This document shows, one piece after another, positions 17,774 through 26,789 of a DNA stretch of 64,000 nucleotides. The DNA lies in contig NZ_CP054839.1 of the NCBI RefSeq assembly GCF_018141105.1, positions 744,001 through 808,000 of the forward strand, given 5' to 3'. The first letter of the stretch is position 1. The number at the start of each line of letters is the position of its first letter. The notes below the pieces were generated by a model. The model had not been told where the DNA came from. It saw only the letters and a list, made by a program, of their open reading frames with translations, and ran no database searches. Both the position numbers and the translations under genes were made by a program. The DNA comes from Saccharopolyspora erythraea (GTDB lineage: Bacteria > Actinomycetota > Actinomycetes > Mycobacteriales > Pseudonocardiaceae).

Positions 17774-17782
17774 GCCACCGCC

Positions 17783-18946
17783 ATGCCCAGCACCCGAACC
17801 GAACCGGTGGAGCGAGTAGCGGAGATCAACGGATCCGACCTGCACTACTGGATCCACCGCGACGTCCTCGGCGATGTGCGAGTCGCCGAGGACGGTGGCC
17901 GCCCCGGCGCCGCCGAAGCCGGTGGCAGTGGGAACGCCGGTGTCACTGAGGCCGATGGTCGCGCTGACGCCGGCCGCGGTGCCGATGTCACCGCCGAGGC
18001 CGTCAGCGGCCCTGATGCGAATGCCGCCGCAGACGGGGGCACCGATGCGGCCGCCGACGCTTGTGCCGTTGCCACTGGCGGCGCCGATGCCAATGCCGCC
18101 GTCGATGCCCGTGGTGGCGCTGCCATCGATGGGGCTGCCACGGCCGACGCCGACGGAGGCGGCGATGCCGTGGAGACCGTGCTGATGGTGCACGGCCTGC
18201 GCGGCACGCATCACGGCCTCGAACTGATCGCCGACGGACTCGGCGAGCACCGCGTCGTCGTCCCGGACCTTCCGGGGTTCGGCGCCTCGGGGCCGATGTC
18301 CGGCCACCGGCACGACGTCGAGGGCTACGCGAGCGCGATGATCCAGCTGATCAAGCTGCTCGGCGACCGCCCGGTGGTCCTGCTCGGTCACTCCTTCGGT
18401 TCCATCGTCGCCGCGCATGTCGCCTCCTCCGCTCCTGAGCTGGTGCGGCGGCTGGTGCTGGTCAACCCGATCTCGAGCCTGGCCCTGAACGGTCCGAGGG
18501 TGGTGCTGTCCGGGCTCACGTCCGCCTACTACTCCCTGGGCAAGGCGCTCCCGCTGCGCATGGGCAACTCGCTGCTGTCCAACAAGTGGATCGTCCTCGC
18601 CGCGAGCCGGACCATGACCCGCACCAAGGACCGGCAGCTCCGCCGGTTCATAGATCAGAACCACCTGCGGCACTTCAGCCGCTTCCACAGCCCCGCGCTG
18701 CTCAACGAGACCTTCCTCGCCTCGGTGAACAACACGGTCATGGAGTACGTGGACGCGCTGACCATGCCGACCCTGCTCATCGCGGGCGAGTCCGACGAGA
18801 TCGCACCGCTGCCCGGCCAGCGCGTCCTCGCCAAGCGTCTCGACGACGCCGAGCTGGTGGTCCTCCCCGACGTCGGTCACCTCGTGCACTACGAGACGCC
18901 CGTGGCCGCCGCGCACGAGATCAAGCGTTTCCTCGCAGCATCATGA
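17783..18946 (+). CDS. Alpha/beta hydrolase with long low-complexity insert
   Basis: Alpha/beta-fold hydrolase, 387 aa. After a short N-terminal strand (EINGSDLHYWIHRDV) about 100 residues (roughly 33-132) are an Ala/Gly/Asp-rich low-complexity run before the fold resumes at VLMVHGLRGTHHG. The nucleophile elbow is GHSFGS (Ser about 204), the acid in AGESDEIAPL and the base in DVGHLVHYE, so the enzyme should be active. The insert replaces what is normally a tight turn between the first strands. The gene begins 9 bp after the glycosyltransferase and overlaps the next by 4 bp (ATGA), so it probably deacylates or acylates the product of these glycosyltransferases; that is inference from operon structure. 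Confidence 0.87.
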   Translation: MPSTRTEPVERVAEINGSDLHYWIHRDVLGDVRVAEDGGRPGAAEAGGSGNAGVTEADGRADAGRGADVTAEAVSGPDANAAADGGTDAAADACAVATGGADANAAVDARGGAAIDGAATADADGGGDAVETVLMVHGLRGTHHGLELIADGLGEHRVVVPDLPGFGASGPMSGHRHDVEGYASAMIQLIKLLGDRPVVLLGHSFGSIVAAHVASSAPELVRRLVLVNPISSLALNGPRVVLSGLTSAYYSLGKALPLRMGNSLLSNKWIVLAASRTMTRTKDRQLRRFIDQNHLRHFSRFHSPALLNETFLASVNNTVMEYVDALTMPTLLIAGESDEIAPLPGQRVLAKRLDDAELVVLPDVGHLVHYETPVAAAHEIKRFLAAS

Positions 18947-20475
18947 GCGACCGAGAGACGAGAGATCCCGTGGACGCCAAGAACGCGGAGGCCGAGGCCG
19001 GTGCCCGTACCCAGCGATCGGACGACGGCGACGCCCTGGGCGGTGCGCCGGACACTGCGGGCAGCGTGCGGTCTTCAGAACCCGGACGTGCCGAGGTCGC
19101 TGGTGACGCACCAGCGACCGGCACCGGCCGTGCTGCGACCTCCGGGGACACCGATGGCCGCGACAACCCTGCGGGAGTCGGCCACCCGGCGGACGCCGAC
19201 CATCCTGTGGACAACGACAACACCGCAGGGGCCGCCAACGCCGCGGGCTCCACGGCCACCGGGGTTTCGGCGGCCACGGCGGGCTCTGCCAACGCACAGG
19301 CAGCGGAGAGCATCGGGGGTGCGCCCGAGGGGCGTCGGATGAACGTCTTCATCGACGCGCGTTGGACGCGGACCGACACCCACGACGGCATCAGTCGCTA
19401 CGGGGCGAACCTCATCGAGGCATTGCACCAACTCCATCCCGTGACGATGTTGATCCATGACGACCGGCAGCTCGACCTGCTGCCGGACGGGGTGCCGCAC
19501 GTGAAGATCAACAGCCCGCTCTCGCCGCGCGAGCTGTGGGTCTCGCGCACGCTGAACAAGCTGGGTGCGGAGGTGGTTTTCAGCCCGATGCAGGTGATCG
19601 GCGGTTTCTCGCGGCGGTACAAGCTGATTCTCACCCTGCACGACCTGATCTACTACCGGCACCCGCAGCCACCGGGATTCCTGCCGTTGCCGGTCCAGGG
19701 CGTGTGGCGCCTCTACCACAAGGCGTACTGGCCGCAGCGGGTTCTGCTCAACCGGGCCGACGCCGTCGTGACGGTAAGCGAGACGACCCGCACGCTGATG
19801 AGGCACCATCGGCTCACCCGCAGGCCCATTACCGTCGTCCACAATGCACCGTCCGAACTGGACTCATTGGTCAGTGCGAAGGACTTGGTCGACCCAGAGC
19901 GCTGCGAAGGTGCGCTGACTGCTGCTGCGGGCGAGGATGCCCGGAACGGTGCCGGTGGCCCCCGCGAGCTCGTGTACATGGGTTCGTTCATGCCGTACAA
20001 GAACGTGGAAACACTGGTCGATGGCATGGCTCTCCTTTCTGGGTATCGGTTGCACCTGGTGAGCCGGGTCGCGCCGGCACGGGAAGCCGAGCTGGCGGAA
20101 CGGATCCCGTCCGGCGCGGACGTCGTCTTCTGGCGCGGAATCAGCGACGGGGATTACCACGAACTGCTGTCGAGGGCGTTCGCGCTGGTCACCGCGTCGA
20201 AGGACGAGGGTTTCGGGCTCCCGATCATCGAGGCGATGAACGCGGGCACTCCGGTCGTGTGCAGCGACCTGACGATCTTCCGCGAGGTCACCGGTGGACA
20301 CGCCCGGTTCTTCCAGTCCGACTCGCCGGACGGCTTTGCCGCTGCGGTCAACGGCTTGGAAGACGATGCAGTGCGTGCGGAGCTGGTGGAATCAGCCCGG
20401 GTTCAAGCCAAACAATTCACGTGGACCTCCTCTGCGGAGCGGTTGCTCGAAGTGATGCACTCGGTCGTCCGGTAG
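18943..20475 (+). CDS. Glycosyltransferase family 4 with disordered N-terminal extension
   Basis: Second GT-B glycosyltransferase of the operon, 510 aa. The first 130 residues are acidic, Ala/Gly/Thr-rich and low in complexity (…GSTATGVSAATAGSANAQ…); the enzyme proper starts at MNVFIDARWTRTDTHDGISRYG (about residue 131), where an internal ATG exists at 19339. The C-terminal domain has LVYMGSFMPYKNVETLVDGM and the E-x7-E motif EGFGLPIIE. The ATG at 18943 is coupled to the hydrolase stop, so the long form is likely translated. It resembles mannosyl/rhamnosyl-type family 4 enzymes; substrate unknown. Confidence 0.88.
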   Translation: MSDRETRDPVDAKNAEAEAGARTQRSDDGDALGGAPDTAGSVRSSEPGRAEVAGDAPATGTGRAATSGDTDGRDNPAGVGHPADADHPVDNDNTAGAANAAGSTATGVSAATAGSANAQAAESIGGAPEGRRMNVFIDARWTRTDTHDGISRYGANLIEALHQLHPVTMLIHDDRQLDLLPDGVPHVKINSPLSPRELWVSRTLNKLGAEVVFSPMQVIGGFSRRYKLILTLHDLIYYRHPQPPGFLPLPVQGVWRLYHKAYWPQRVLLNRADAVVTVSETTRTLMRHHRLTRRPITVVHNAPSELDSLVSAKDLVDPERCEGALTAAAGEDARNGAGGPRELVYMGSFMPYKNVETLVDGMALLSGYRLHLVSRVAPAREAELAERIPSGADVVFWRGISDGDYHELLSRAFALVTASKDEGFGLPIIEAMNAGTPVVCSDLTIFREVTGGHARFFQSDSPDGFAAAVNGLEDDAVRAELVESARVQAKQFTWTSSAERLLEVMHSVVR

Positions 20476-20539
20476 CGGATTCGGGGCCGGTTGACGCAGC
20501 GGGAGTTCTTGCCTGGGAGGGACTCGTTCGCCAGTGCGT

Positions 20540-20563
20540 CGAACCGGGCGGAATTCCGGTTCG
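20540..20563 (+). terminator. Hairpin after the glycosyltransferase operon
   Basis: CGAACCGG and CCGGTTCG arms (8 bp) around an 8-nt centre containing GGAATT, 64 bp past the stop. The rest of the 320-bp gap to 20795 holds no supported gene, but 20720-20760 is AT-rich (TTTGGACATTATGTGTATGCT split here for length) and could contain a promoter. Confidence 0.42.
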
Positions 20564-20795
20564 GGGTAAGGAATTCCAGTGCGTGATTCTCGATCTGGCC
20601 GACCTTGCGCAATACCTTTGTCCAAGTCGGGGGTAATTTCGGGGATGGTCGGGACGGGGGTGCGTTCCTGGTTCGTCGGTGAGAGAAACGTCCTTGCTTC
20701 GCGTGCGAATCGTTTGCGCCACTTGTTGTCCTGTTTGGACATTATGTGTATGCTGTGAGTTCGGTGCGAAGCAGGTCGTTGGGTGCCGAGATTGG

Positions 20796-21521
20796 TCAGT
20801 GCGACCACACCTGGATCGCGCGGGCCACGTATGGCGAACGCGGCACGAATGATCCGGTGGGGTAGGTGCGGAAGTCGGCTTCGGTGGAGCAGAACCCGTC
20901 CTGGTAGACCGTGACGGGCCGGCCGGTGTTGTTGGCGAACGAGGTCGCCTCGAAGTCCTGCGGTAGCGCAACGCAGCGACCGAGCGGGACTGCGGACACC
21001 TCGGTCTGGTGAGCAGCCCCCTGGAAGTCACTGCTCGGCCACGCGCAGAAGCTGTCCGCCGGGCAGGCATGGGGCTCGATGGTGGCGGGGCCGGCGGTGG
21101 AGGTGGCATGTGCGGCCGTGGCCGAGGCCAGCGCCACTCCGACGACGAGGAGAACCGTGGTCGCCAGGTTCAGCAGGACGGACCGGAGCCGGGAGGACGA
21201 CCCTCGCCGGCTTGGCGGTCGGAGCAGTGAGGACAGTCGGCCGGGACCGTACCGGCGTGCGTGGAGCGTGCCCGGGTGGGCTGGTTCGGGCCGGGATGTG
21301 CGGGTGGGGCCTCGGCCGCCGACGAGTCGCAGCGCGAGGGGAATCCGTTCGGACGCACGCAGCACCGGGATGTCCGGAGGCGGTGAGGTGAGGGTTCGGG
21401 GGGCGAGCGGGTTGGTGCCCTGGGGCGGTGCCGCGGGTACCGCGGCGAGGTGCGAGGACCGCTGACGGGTCGAGCCCTGCCGGGTGGTGTGCAGGTCGGG
21501 CGCAGTGGCGTGCGCGGACAT
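20796..21521 (-). CDS. Peptidase inhibitor family I36-like protein with internal membrane/signal segment
   Basis: Secreted or membrane-tethered protein of 241 aa. The C-terminal 95 residues (CPADSFCAWPSSDFQG… FANNTGRPVTVYQDGFCSTEADFRTYPTGSFVP) match the I36 metalloprotease-inhibitor family (SMPI-like crystallin fold) with its cysteines. Unusually, a Pro/Arg-rich stretch of about 110 residues precedes the single hydrophobic segment (112-133, LRSVLLNLATTVLLVVGVALA) and an AHA cleavage-like site near 139. ATG 21521 has AAAGGGG 7 nt upstream and no better internal start is seen, so the long N-terminus may be real and cytoplasmic. Confidence 0.78.
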   Translation of the reverse strand: MSAHATAPDLHTTRQGSTRQRSSHLAAVPAAPPQGTNPLAPRTLTSPPPDIPVLRASERIPLALRLVGGRGPTRTSRPEPAHPGTLHARRYGPGRLSSLLRPPSRRGSSSRLRSVLLNLATTVLLVVGVALASATAAHATSTAGPATIEPHACPADSFCAWPSSDFQGAAHQTEVSAVPLGRCVALPQDFEATSFANNTGRPVTVYQDGFCSTEADFRTYPTGSFVPRSPYVARAIQVWSH

Positions 21522-21811
21522 GGGAAACCCCTTTCACAGCAACAGGAATGCCGGATTTCGTCATCCGGGCGACGAAATCCAGATTCCCGAACGCGGCGAC
21601 CGGGTGCCAGGGAATTGGGTGGATTCACCCCGACCGGGTGTTTTTCCCGGCATATTCCCCGCAACGATCCAGAAGCGGTGAGTGGCCGAAATGGACGCCG
21701 CGGCTGTCCGAACTGGCCGGTCGGGAGACGCTGACCTGGGGGATTCGGCGACGGAAGCGGGATCCCCGGCGGGAGCCGCCTGGCTTCGGGAGTCGGGAAG
21801 CCCGGCTGCGA

Positions 21812-22012
21812 CTCAGTGCGTGGGTGAAGGGACCTTCGGCTGGGAGCCAGGGGCGCGAGCGAGGCTCGGTGCGCGGGTGACGGCGCCTTCGGCTGGGGGC
21901 CAGGACCGCGCAAGCGTGGCTCAGTGCGGGACTGAAGGCGCCTTCGGTCGGGAACCCGGGCCCGACTGTGGCTCAGTGCGCGGGTGAAGGGATCGTCGGC
22001 AGGGAGCCGGTG
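21812..22012. repeat. Imperfect 52-55-bp tandem repeat with palindromic cores, about four copies
   Basis: Units start at 21812, 21865, 21920 and 21972, each with CTC(A/G)GTGCG, then a near-palindrome (GAAGGGACCTTC, GACGGCGCCTTC, GAAGGCGCCTTC, GAAGGGATCGTC) and a GGGAGCC-like segment. The last unit runs into the 3' end of the AraC-type gene and encodes its final residues. The rest of 21522-21811 holds no supported gene. Confidence 0.75.
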
Positions 22013-22992
22013 GGGACGGCGAGGGAAGCCTGCGCGCCGGGGCTCGCGGGAACGGCCTGGGCGCGGCGGCGGTGGTCGCGGGGGCTGATGCCTCGGACGC
22101 GCTTGAAGGCCGAGCTGAAGGCGAAGCCGTCGGCGTAGCCGACCTGGGCGGCCACCGAGGTCACCGTGGCGCCGGGGCGGCGCAGGAGTTCGGCCGCCAG
22201 GTCCATGCGCCAGCAGGTGAGGTACGTCAGCGGCGGCTCGCCGACCAGTTCGGTGAAGCGCCTGGCCAGTCCCGCGCGGGAAACGCCGACGTGGGCGGCC
22301 AGCGAGCGGACCGTCCAGGGTGCCGACGGGGCGTTGTGCATCGCGCGCAGCGCGCCGCCGACGACGGGATCGGCGAGGGCCTGGTACCAGCTCGGCGCGT
22401 CGGCCTCCGGGCGGGTGAACCAGTCCCGGAGGGTGAAGACCAGCAGCACGTCGAGCATCCTGTCGAGTGCTATCTGCTGCCCAGGCGTTTCGCGAACCAG
22501 CTCCGCCGTGACGAGCTCCAGCAGCTCCAGGCAGGAGTCGTCCACGGCCGGCACGACCAGCACCGGCGGCAGGGCGCACAGCAAGCGCTCGCCGAGGCTG
22601 TCCGGGAGCTGGTAGGTGCCACTGACGAGGGTCGCGGAGCCGTCAGCGGAGCTGCCGAACGTGCGCGGCCCCAGCGCGAGGGCCTCGCAGACGTCGGAGC
22701 CGTCGGCGATGCTGAAGCAGCGGTCGTCCCGTACGAGGAGCCCGGGCGGGGTGCTGGGCTCGTCGGCGATGACGTAGCGGCCCGGTCCTCGCACGACCGC
22801 GATGTCACCCGGCCGCAGCCGCAGCGCTGGGCCGTCGTCGGGAATGATCCAGGCGTCCTCGTGCAGCATGGTGTGCAGTTCCAGGCTCGCCGAGCTCTCG
22901 AACCGCAGAGACCAGGGCGGCGACAGGATGGACTGGCAGAACTGGGCGCCCTGGGCTCGGACGCCGTGCAGCAGGTCGGCGAGCGGATCCAC
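21973..22992 (-). CDS. AraC-family transcriptional regulator (cupin-type sensor)
   Basis: Regulator of 339 aa. The N-terminal half is the AraC-associated cupin (Cupin_6) sensor (LADLLHGVRAQGAQF… WIIPDDGPALRLRPGDIAVVRG). The C-terminal half has the two AraC helix-turn-helices (WTVRSLAAHVGVSRAGLARRF and ATVTSVAAQVGYADGFAFSSAF followed by RGISPRDHRRR). Start is GTG 22992 without a clear ribosome site. It is divergently transcribed from the NmrA-like gene at 23074, the most probable target. Its last residues are encoded by a tandem-repeat unit. Confidence 0.92.
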   Translation of the reverse strand: MDPLADLLHGVRAQGAQFCQSILSPPWSLRFESSASLELHTMLHEDAWIIPDDGPALRLRPGDIAVVRGPGRYVIADEPSTPPGLLVRDDRCFSIADGSDVCEALALGPRTFGSSADGSATLVSGTYQLPDSLGERLLCALPPVLVVPAVDDSCLELLELVTAELVRETPGQQIALDRMLDVLLVFTLRDWFTRPEADAPSWYQALADPVVGGALRAMHNAPSAPWTVRSLAAHVGVSRAGLARRFTELVGEPPLTYLTCWRMDLAAELLRRPGATVTSVAAQVGYADGFAFSSAFKRVRGISPRDHRRRAQAVPASPGAQASLAVPTGSLPTIPSPAH

Positions 22993-23073
22993 CTGGCCAG
23001 CTTAGAGCAACGGACATGCTTCTTAGCCGATCAGCCATGGATCGTCTCAGTTCGCGCTGCTTGACTTTTGGCC

Positions 23074-23889
23074 ATGACGAATTCCACGATCTTGGTTCTC
23101 GGCGGTACCGGCAAGACCGGACGCAGGGTGGCGGCGAAGCTGGCCGCCCGCGGGTTCGGCGTGCGCGTCGCATCCCGGCGCGGTGCCGTCCGCTTCGACT
23201 GGGACGACCGCTCGACCTGGGCTCCGGCGCTGGAGGGCGTCGACGCCGCCTACGTCGTCGCTCCCTCGGAGACGGACGACGGCGAGACGATCTCGGAGTT
23301 CATCCCCGCCGCGACCGCAGCGGGTGCGGGCAGGCTCGTGCTGCTGTCGGCGCGGGAGGTCGAGACGTCGATGGGGACCGGGCTGAAGGCCGCGGAGGCC
23401 GCGGTCCGGCGCTCGGACGCGCGGTGGACCATCCTGCGGCCGTCGTGGTTCGCCCAGAACTTCAGCGAGGACATGTTCCTGCCGCTCATCAACGCCGGGC
23501 TGGTCGCGTTGCCGACCGGCGACGGCGAGGAGCCGTTCATCGACGCCGAGGACATCGCCGACGTCGCGGTGGCGGCGTTGACCGAGGAGGGGCACGACCA
23601 GCAGGTCTACGAGCTGTCGGGTCCGGACCTGCTGTCGTTCCCGGAGGCGGTGAAGATGATCGCCGCGGCCTCCGGGCGTGACGTCGCGTTCAAGGCGGTC
23701 ACGGCGGCGGAGTTCATGGAATCGTTGCTGGGCAACGGGCTTCCCGAGGACGTCGCGAGGATGGTCACCGACCTGCTCGACGCCATCCGGCGAGGGGAGA
23801 ACGCGCACCTGTCCGACGGTGTGCGGCGGGCGCTGGGACGGCCGCCGCGGCCCTTTGCCGACTACGTCCGGGAGGTGTGGGGCGCGTAG
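23074..23889 (+). CDS. NmrA-family NAD(P)-binding protein
   Basis: Atypical short-chain dehydrogenase-like protein of 271 aa. The N-terminus has the NmrA/QOR2 Rossmann motif (ILVLGGTGKTGRRVAAKLAARG), then ARREVETS-like strand VLLSAREVE, the RPSWFAQNF segment and a DAEDIADVAVAAL region typical of NAD(P)H-binding quinone reductases or redox sensors. ATG 23074 has no Shine-Dalgarno and may be leaderless; TTG 23068 is an alternative. It faces the AraC-type regulator across an 81-bp divergent region and is probably under its control. Confidence 0.9.
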   Translation: MTNSTILVLGGTGKTGRRVAAKLAARGFGVRVASRRGAVRFDWDDRSTWAPALEGVDAAYVVAPSETDDGETISEFIPAATAAGAGRLVLLSAREVETSMGTGLKAAEAAVRRSDARWTILRPSWFAQNFSEDMFLPLINAGLVALPTGDGEEPFIDAEDIADVAVAALTEEGHDQQVYELSGPDLLSFPEAVKMIAAASGRDVAFKAVTAAEFMESLLGNGLPEDVARMVTDLLDAIRRGENAHLSDGVRRALGRPPRPFADYVREVWGA

Positions 23890-23998
23890 CGACAGGGATC
23901 GGGGGAAGGGGGAGCGGAGTCGGGAAGCCAATACAAGACACCCAGAACCCGGCTCGAACAGCGCTGAACGCCGCTGAAAGCGCCGAACGTGCCTGCGA

Positions 23999-24043
23999 AC
24001 GCGAGAAGGGCGCCCCGCGAACCGCGGGGCGCCCTTCTCGCGT
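23999..24043. terminator. Strong bidirectional terminator
   Basis: A perfect 21-bp stem (23999-24019 with 24023-24043, core AGAAGGGCGCCCCGCG) and a 3-nt AAC loop, located between the convergent NmrA-like and ActP genes, 109 bp and 14 bp from their stops. Confidence 0.9.
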
Positions 24044-24057
24044 CGGCTGTGGCCGGA

Positions 24058-25650
24058 TCAGCCCCGGACGCCTCCGATGCCGGTGAGCTGGCGGACCTCC
24101 ATCTCGGCGAGCCGGTCCTCGTCGACCTCCTCGCGGGCGGCCAAGGTGCCGATGAAGCCGCAGATGAACGAGATCGGGATCGACACGATGCCCGGGTTCT
24201 TCAGCGGGAAGAACGCGAAGTCCACGCTCGGGAAGATCGAGTCCGACGCGCCGGAGACCACCGGCGAGAAGATCACCAGCAGCAGGCAGGAGATCAGGCC
24301 GCTGTAGATGCCCCACAGCGTCCCGGTGGTGTTGAACCGTTTCCAGAACAGCGAGTAGAGAATCGTCGACAGGTTCGCCGACGCCGCGAACGCGAAGGCC
24401 AGACCGACCAGGAACGCGATGTTCTGGCCGTTGACCAGGATGCCGCCGAGGATCGACGCCGCGCCGATGACCAGCGCCGTGATCCGGGCGACCCGCACCA
24501 CCGAGTCGGAGTCGGTCCTGCCCCGCCGCATCGCGTTGGCGTAGATGTCGTGCGCGAACGACGCGGACGCGGTCAGGGTCAGACCGGCCACGACCGCCAG
24601 AATCGTCGCGAACGCCACCGCCGAGACGATGCCCAGCAGCACCGTGCCGCCGATGCGGTAGGCCAGCAGCGGCGCCGCGGAGTTCTCCGCGCCCGGCGCG
24701 TCGAGGATGGCGTCGGTGCCGACCAGCGCGGCCGCGCCGTAGCCGATGATCAGCGTGCACAGGTAGAACGCCGTCATCGCCCAGATCGCCCACACCGAGG
24801 AGCGCCGGGCCTCGCGGGCGTTGGGCACGGTGTAGAAGCGCATCAGCACGTGCGGCAGACCGCCCACGCCGAGCACCAGGGCCAGCGACAGCGACACGAA
24901 GTCGATCTTGGTCAGCTCGCTCTTGCCGTACTGCACACCCGGCGCGAAGATCGCGTCGCCCTTGGGGTTGTTCTGGGCGGCCTCCTGCAGCAGGTGCGTC
25001 ATGCTGTAGCCGAACTTGCCCAGCAGGAAGATCGTGATCAGCGCCGCGCACAGCAGCAGCATGGTGGCCTTGATGATCTGCACCCACGTGGTGCCCTTCA
25101 TGCCGCCGACCAGCACGTAGAGCATCATGACCAGGCCCACGACGGCGATGACCAGCGCCTGTCCGCCGGTGCTCTTGACGTCGAGCAGCAGCGCCACCAG
25201 ACCACCGGCGCCGGCCATCTGCGCGATCAGGTAGACGAACGTGATCGCCAGCGTCGAGGCCGCGGCGGCAGCCCGCACCGGGCGCGCCCGCATCCGGAAG
25301 GCGATCACGTCGCCCATCGTGAAGCGGCCGGTGTTCCGGGTGCGCTCGGCGAGCAGCAGCAGGTTGATCAGCCACGCGACGAGGAAGCCGATGGAGTACA
25401 GGAAGCCGTCGTAGCCGTGCACCGCGATCGCGCCGGCGATGCCGAGGAACGAGGCGGCCGACAGGAAGTCGCCGGAGAGAGCGATGCCGTTCTGGGCTCC
25501 GCTGAACGAGCCGCCCGCGGCGAAGTAGTCGCTGGAGGTGCTCTGGCTGCTCGCTCGGTAGACGACGAAGAGCGTGATGAGCACGAAGACGGCGAAGATG
25601 CTGGTGTTGAAGATGGCACCTTCGGAGGGGATGAGTTCAGGGGGGTTCAT
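24058..25650 (-). CDS. actP: Cation/acetate symporter (solute:sodium symporter family)
   Basis: Sodium/solute symporter of the ActP branch, 530 aa, thirteen predicted helices. Visible family signatures are DYFAAGGSFSGAQNGIALSGDFLSAASFLGI, the GGMKGTTWVQIIKA loop and VGGLPHVLMRFYTV. Members import acetate or related short monocarboxylates with a cation. ATG at 25650 overlaps the DUF485 gene by 4 bp, the standard yjcH-actP arrangement, so the two are one operon. It ends 14 bp before a strong terminator. Confidence 0.92.
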   Translation of the reverse strand: MNPPELIPSEGAIFNTSIFAVFVLITLFVVYRASSQSTSSDYFAAGGSFSGAQNGIALSGDFLSAASFLGIAGAIAVHGYDGFLYSIGFLVAWLINLLLLAERTRNTGRFTMGDVIAFRMRARPVRAAAAASTLAITFVYLIAQMAGAGGLVALLLDVKSTGGQALVIAVVGLVMMLYVLVGGMKGTTWVQIIKATMLLLCAALITIFLLGKFGYSMTHLLQEAAQNNPKGDAIFAPGVQYGKSELTKIDFVSLSLALVLGVGGLPHVLMRFYTVPNAREARRSSVWAIWAMTAFYLCTLIIGYGAAALVGTDAILDAPGAENSAAPLLAYRIGGTVLLGIVSAVAFATILAVVAGLTLTASASFAHDIYANAMRRGRTDSDSVVRVARITALVIGAASILGGILVNGQNIAFLVGLAFAFAASANLSTILYSLFWKRFNTTGTLWGIYSGLISCLLLVIFSPVVSGASDSIFPSVDFAFFPLKNPGIVSIPISFICGFIGTLAAREEVDEDRLAEMEVRQLTGIGGVRG

Positions 25651-26066
25651 CGCTCGTCACCGATCGCCTCGCGGCGGATCTCCTCGACCTCGGGGTCCAT
25701 GTGCTTGCGGGCGAAACGGACGTACATGCCCGTGATGATCAGGGTGGTCGCGAACTGGCCGACGCCCATGACCAGTCCGACGTTGACCTCGCCCCACAGC
25801 CGCGTCGCCATGAACTCCGGCAGGTAGGCGGCCAGGACCACATACCCGAGGTACCAGACGATGAAAAACGCGGTCATCGGGAAAACGAACCATTTCACGC
25901 GGCTGCGCAGATGCCTGAATTCCGCGCTGTCGTGGATCGCGGCGAAATCGGGACCCTGGTGGGTGGGGCGCACGGAGCTCTTGTCGATTCCGCCGAACGC
26001 CGTGCGCCCTTTTCCTGCCTGGTCACGGGGCTGCCCGCGCAGCGCGGATTGCGTTGCGTTGGTCAT
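25647..26066 (-). CDS. DUF485 (YjcH-like) membrane protein
   Basis: Small membrane protein of 139 aa with two helices (WFVFPMTAFFIVWYLGYVVLAAYL and VNVGLVMGVGQFATTLIITGMYV) separated by the conserved WGEVNVG stretch, and a charged RKHMDPEVEEIR tail. This is the YjcH/DUF485 family found directly upstream of acetate symporters; it may assist their assembly. The N-terminal 45 residues are polar and disordered. Confidence 0.9.
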   Translation of the reverse strand: MTNATQSALRGQPRDQAGKGRTAFGGIDKSSVRPTHQGPDFAAIHDSAEFRHLRSRVKWFVFPMTAFFIVWYLGYVVLAAYLPEFMATRLWGEVNVGLVMGVGQFATTLIITGMYVRFARKHMDPEVEEIRREAIGDER

Positions 26067-26789
26067 GCGTCCTTCCTACAGGTGCGCTGTACCGCGAAGG
26101 GCGGCTGGGGGGTGGGGGGCCTGTGCGGCGGGGAAATCTAACCACTTCCGGCGCCGGACCGACAGTGTGGGGATCACCACTGACTAGGAGTTTTGCCCTG
26201 CGGGGCGCTTGACGAAACCGTGACCTCCGGGGCGGTCGCGTCGGGGCGGACGTCCCCGGTCTTCACCAGTTTTCCCAGTTCAGGGGACTGTGAACGGATG
26301 TGGTACACCCGAAATCCGGGGGTACGGTGCCGTTGTAGACCTGTAAGAAAAGCCCTGGTGTTGGGCTGAACGAGTGAAAGCGCCTTAGCGGTCAAGTGCT
26401 GGTGGGTCCCGCTGTGGGCGGTTGGAACGTTTCGCGCGGCCTAATCGTGAAAACGCCCCCGATGCTTTCGCTCGATCAGGGGCTTATAGTGCTTGGGCAC
26501 TGAAAGCCAGTCACCCCGGCGTGAGGCTCCTCGGTTCGGCACCGTGACCGGAAACTGCTGTGCGCGGCGGTCCGGTAACTCAGAGTGCTGATTGAAACTT
26601 GCACCGGTACGGTGCGGTACCGCAAGGGCTTGAGGTCGGAAGGGACTGGTTTTCGCGCCCCCAGACAGCCCAAGACGACGATTGCGGGATCGCACGCATG
26701 CGCCGTTCTCCAACGCTTTGTCCGCACCCGCGGCTTCACAGCCTGCCTGAGCAGCACAGGAACCGCCGTTCGTCGATGGGAGGACGGTC
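26067..26789. other. Intergenic region upstream of the conservon
   Basis: About 720 bp with lower GC than the neighbours (26280-26620) and no supported gene; a minus-strand frame of 73 codons at 26174-26395 lacks a start signal or recognisable features. It should hold the divergent promoters of the acetate operon and of cvnA. GGGAGG at 26778 is the cvnA ribosome site. Confidence 0.5.

Noticed and set aside
20392-20808. Minus-strand frame past the second glycosyltransferase
   Set aside because: Overlaps the 3' end of the glycosyltransferase and the likely terminator; Arg/Pro-rich composition suggests noise.
26174-26395. 73-codon minus-strand frame in the conservon upstream region
   Set aside because: No ribosome site, no hydrophobic or domain feature, and poor codon pattern.
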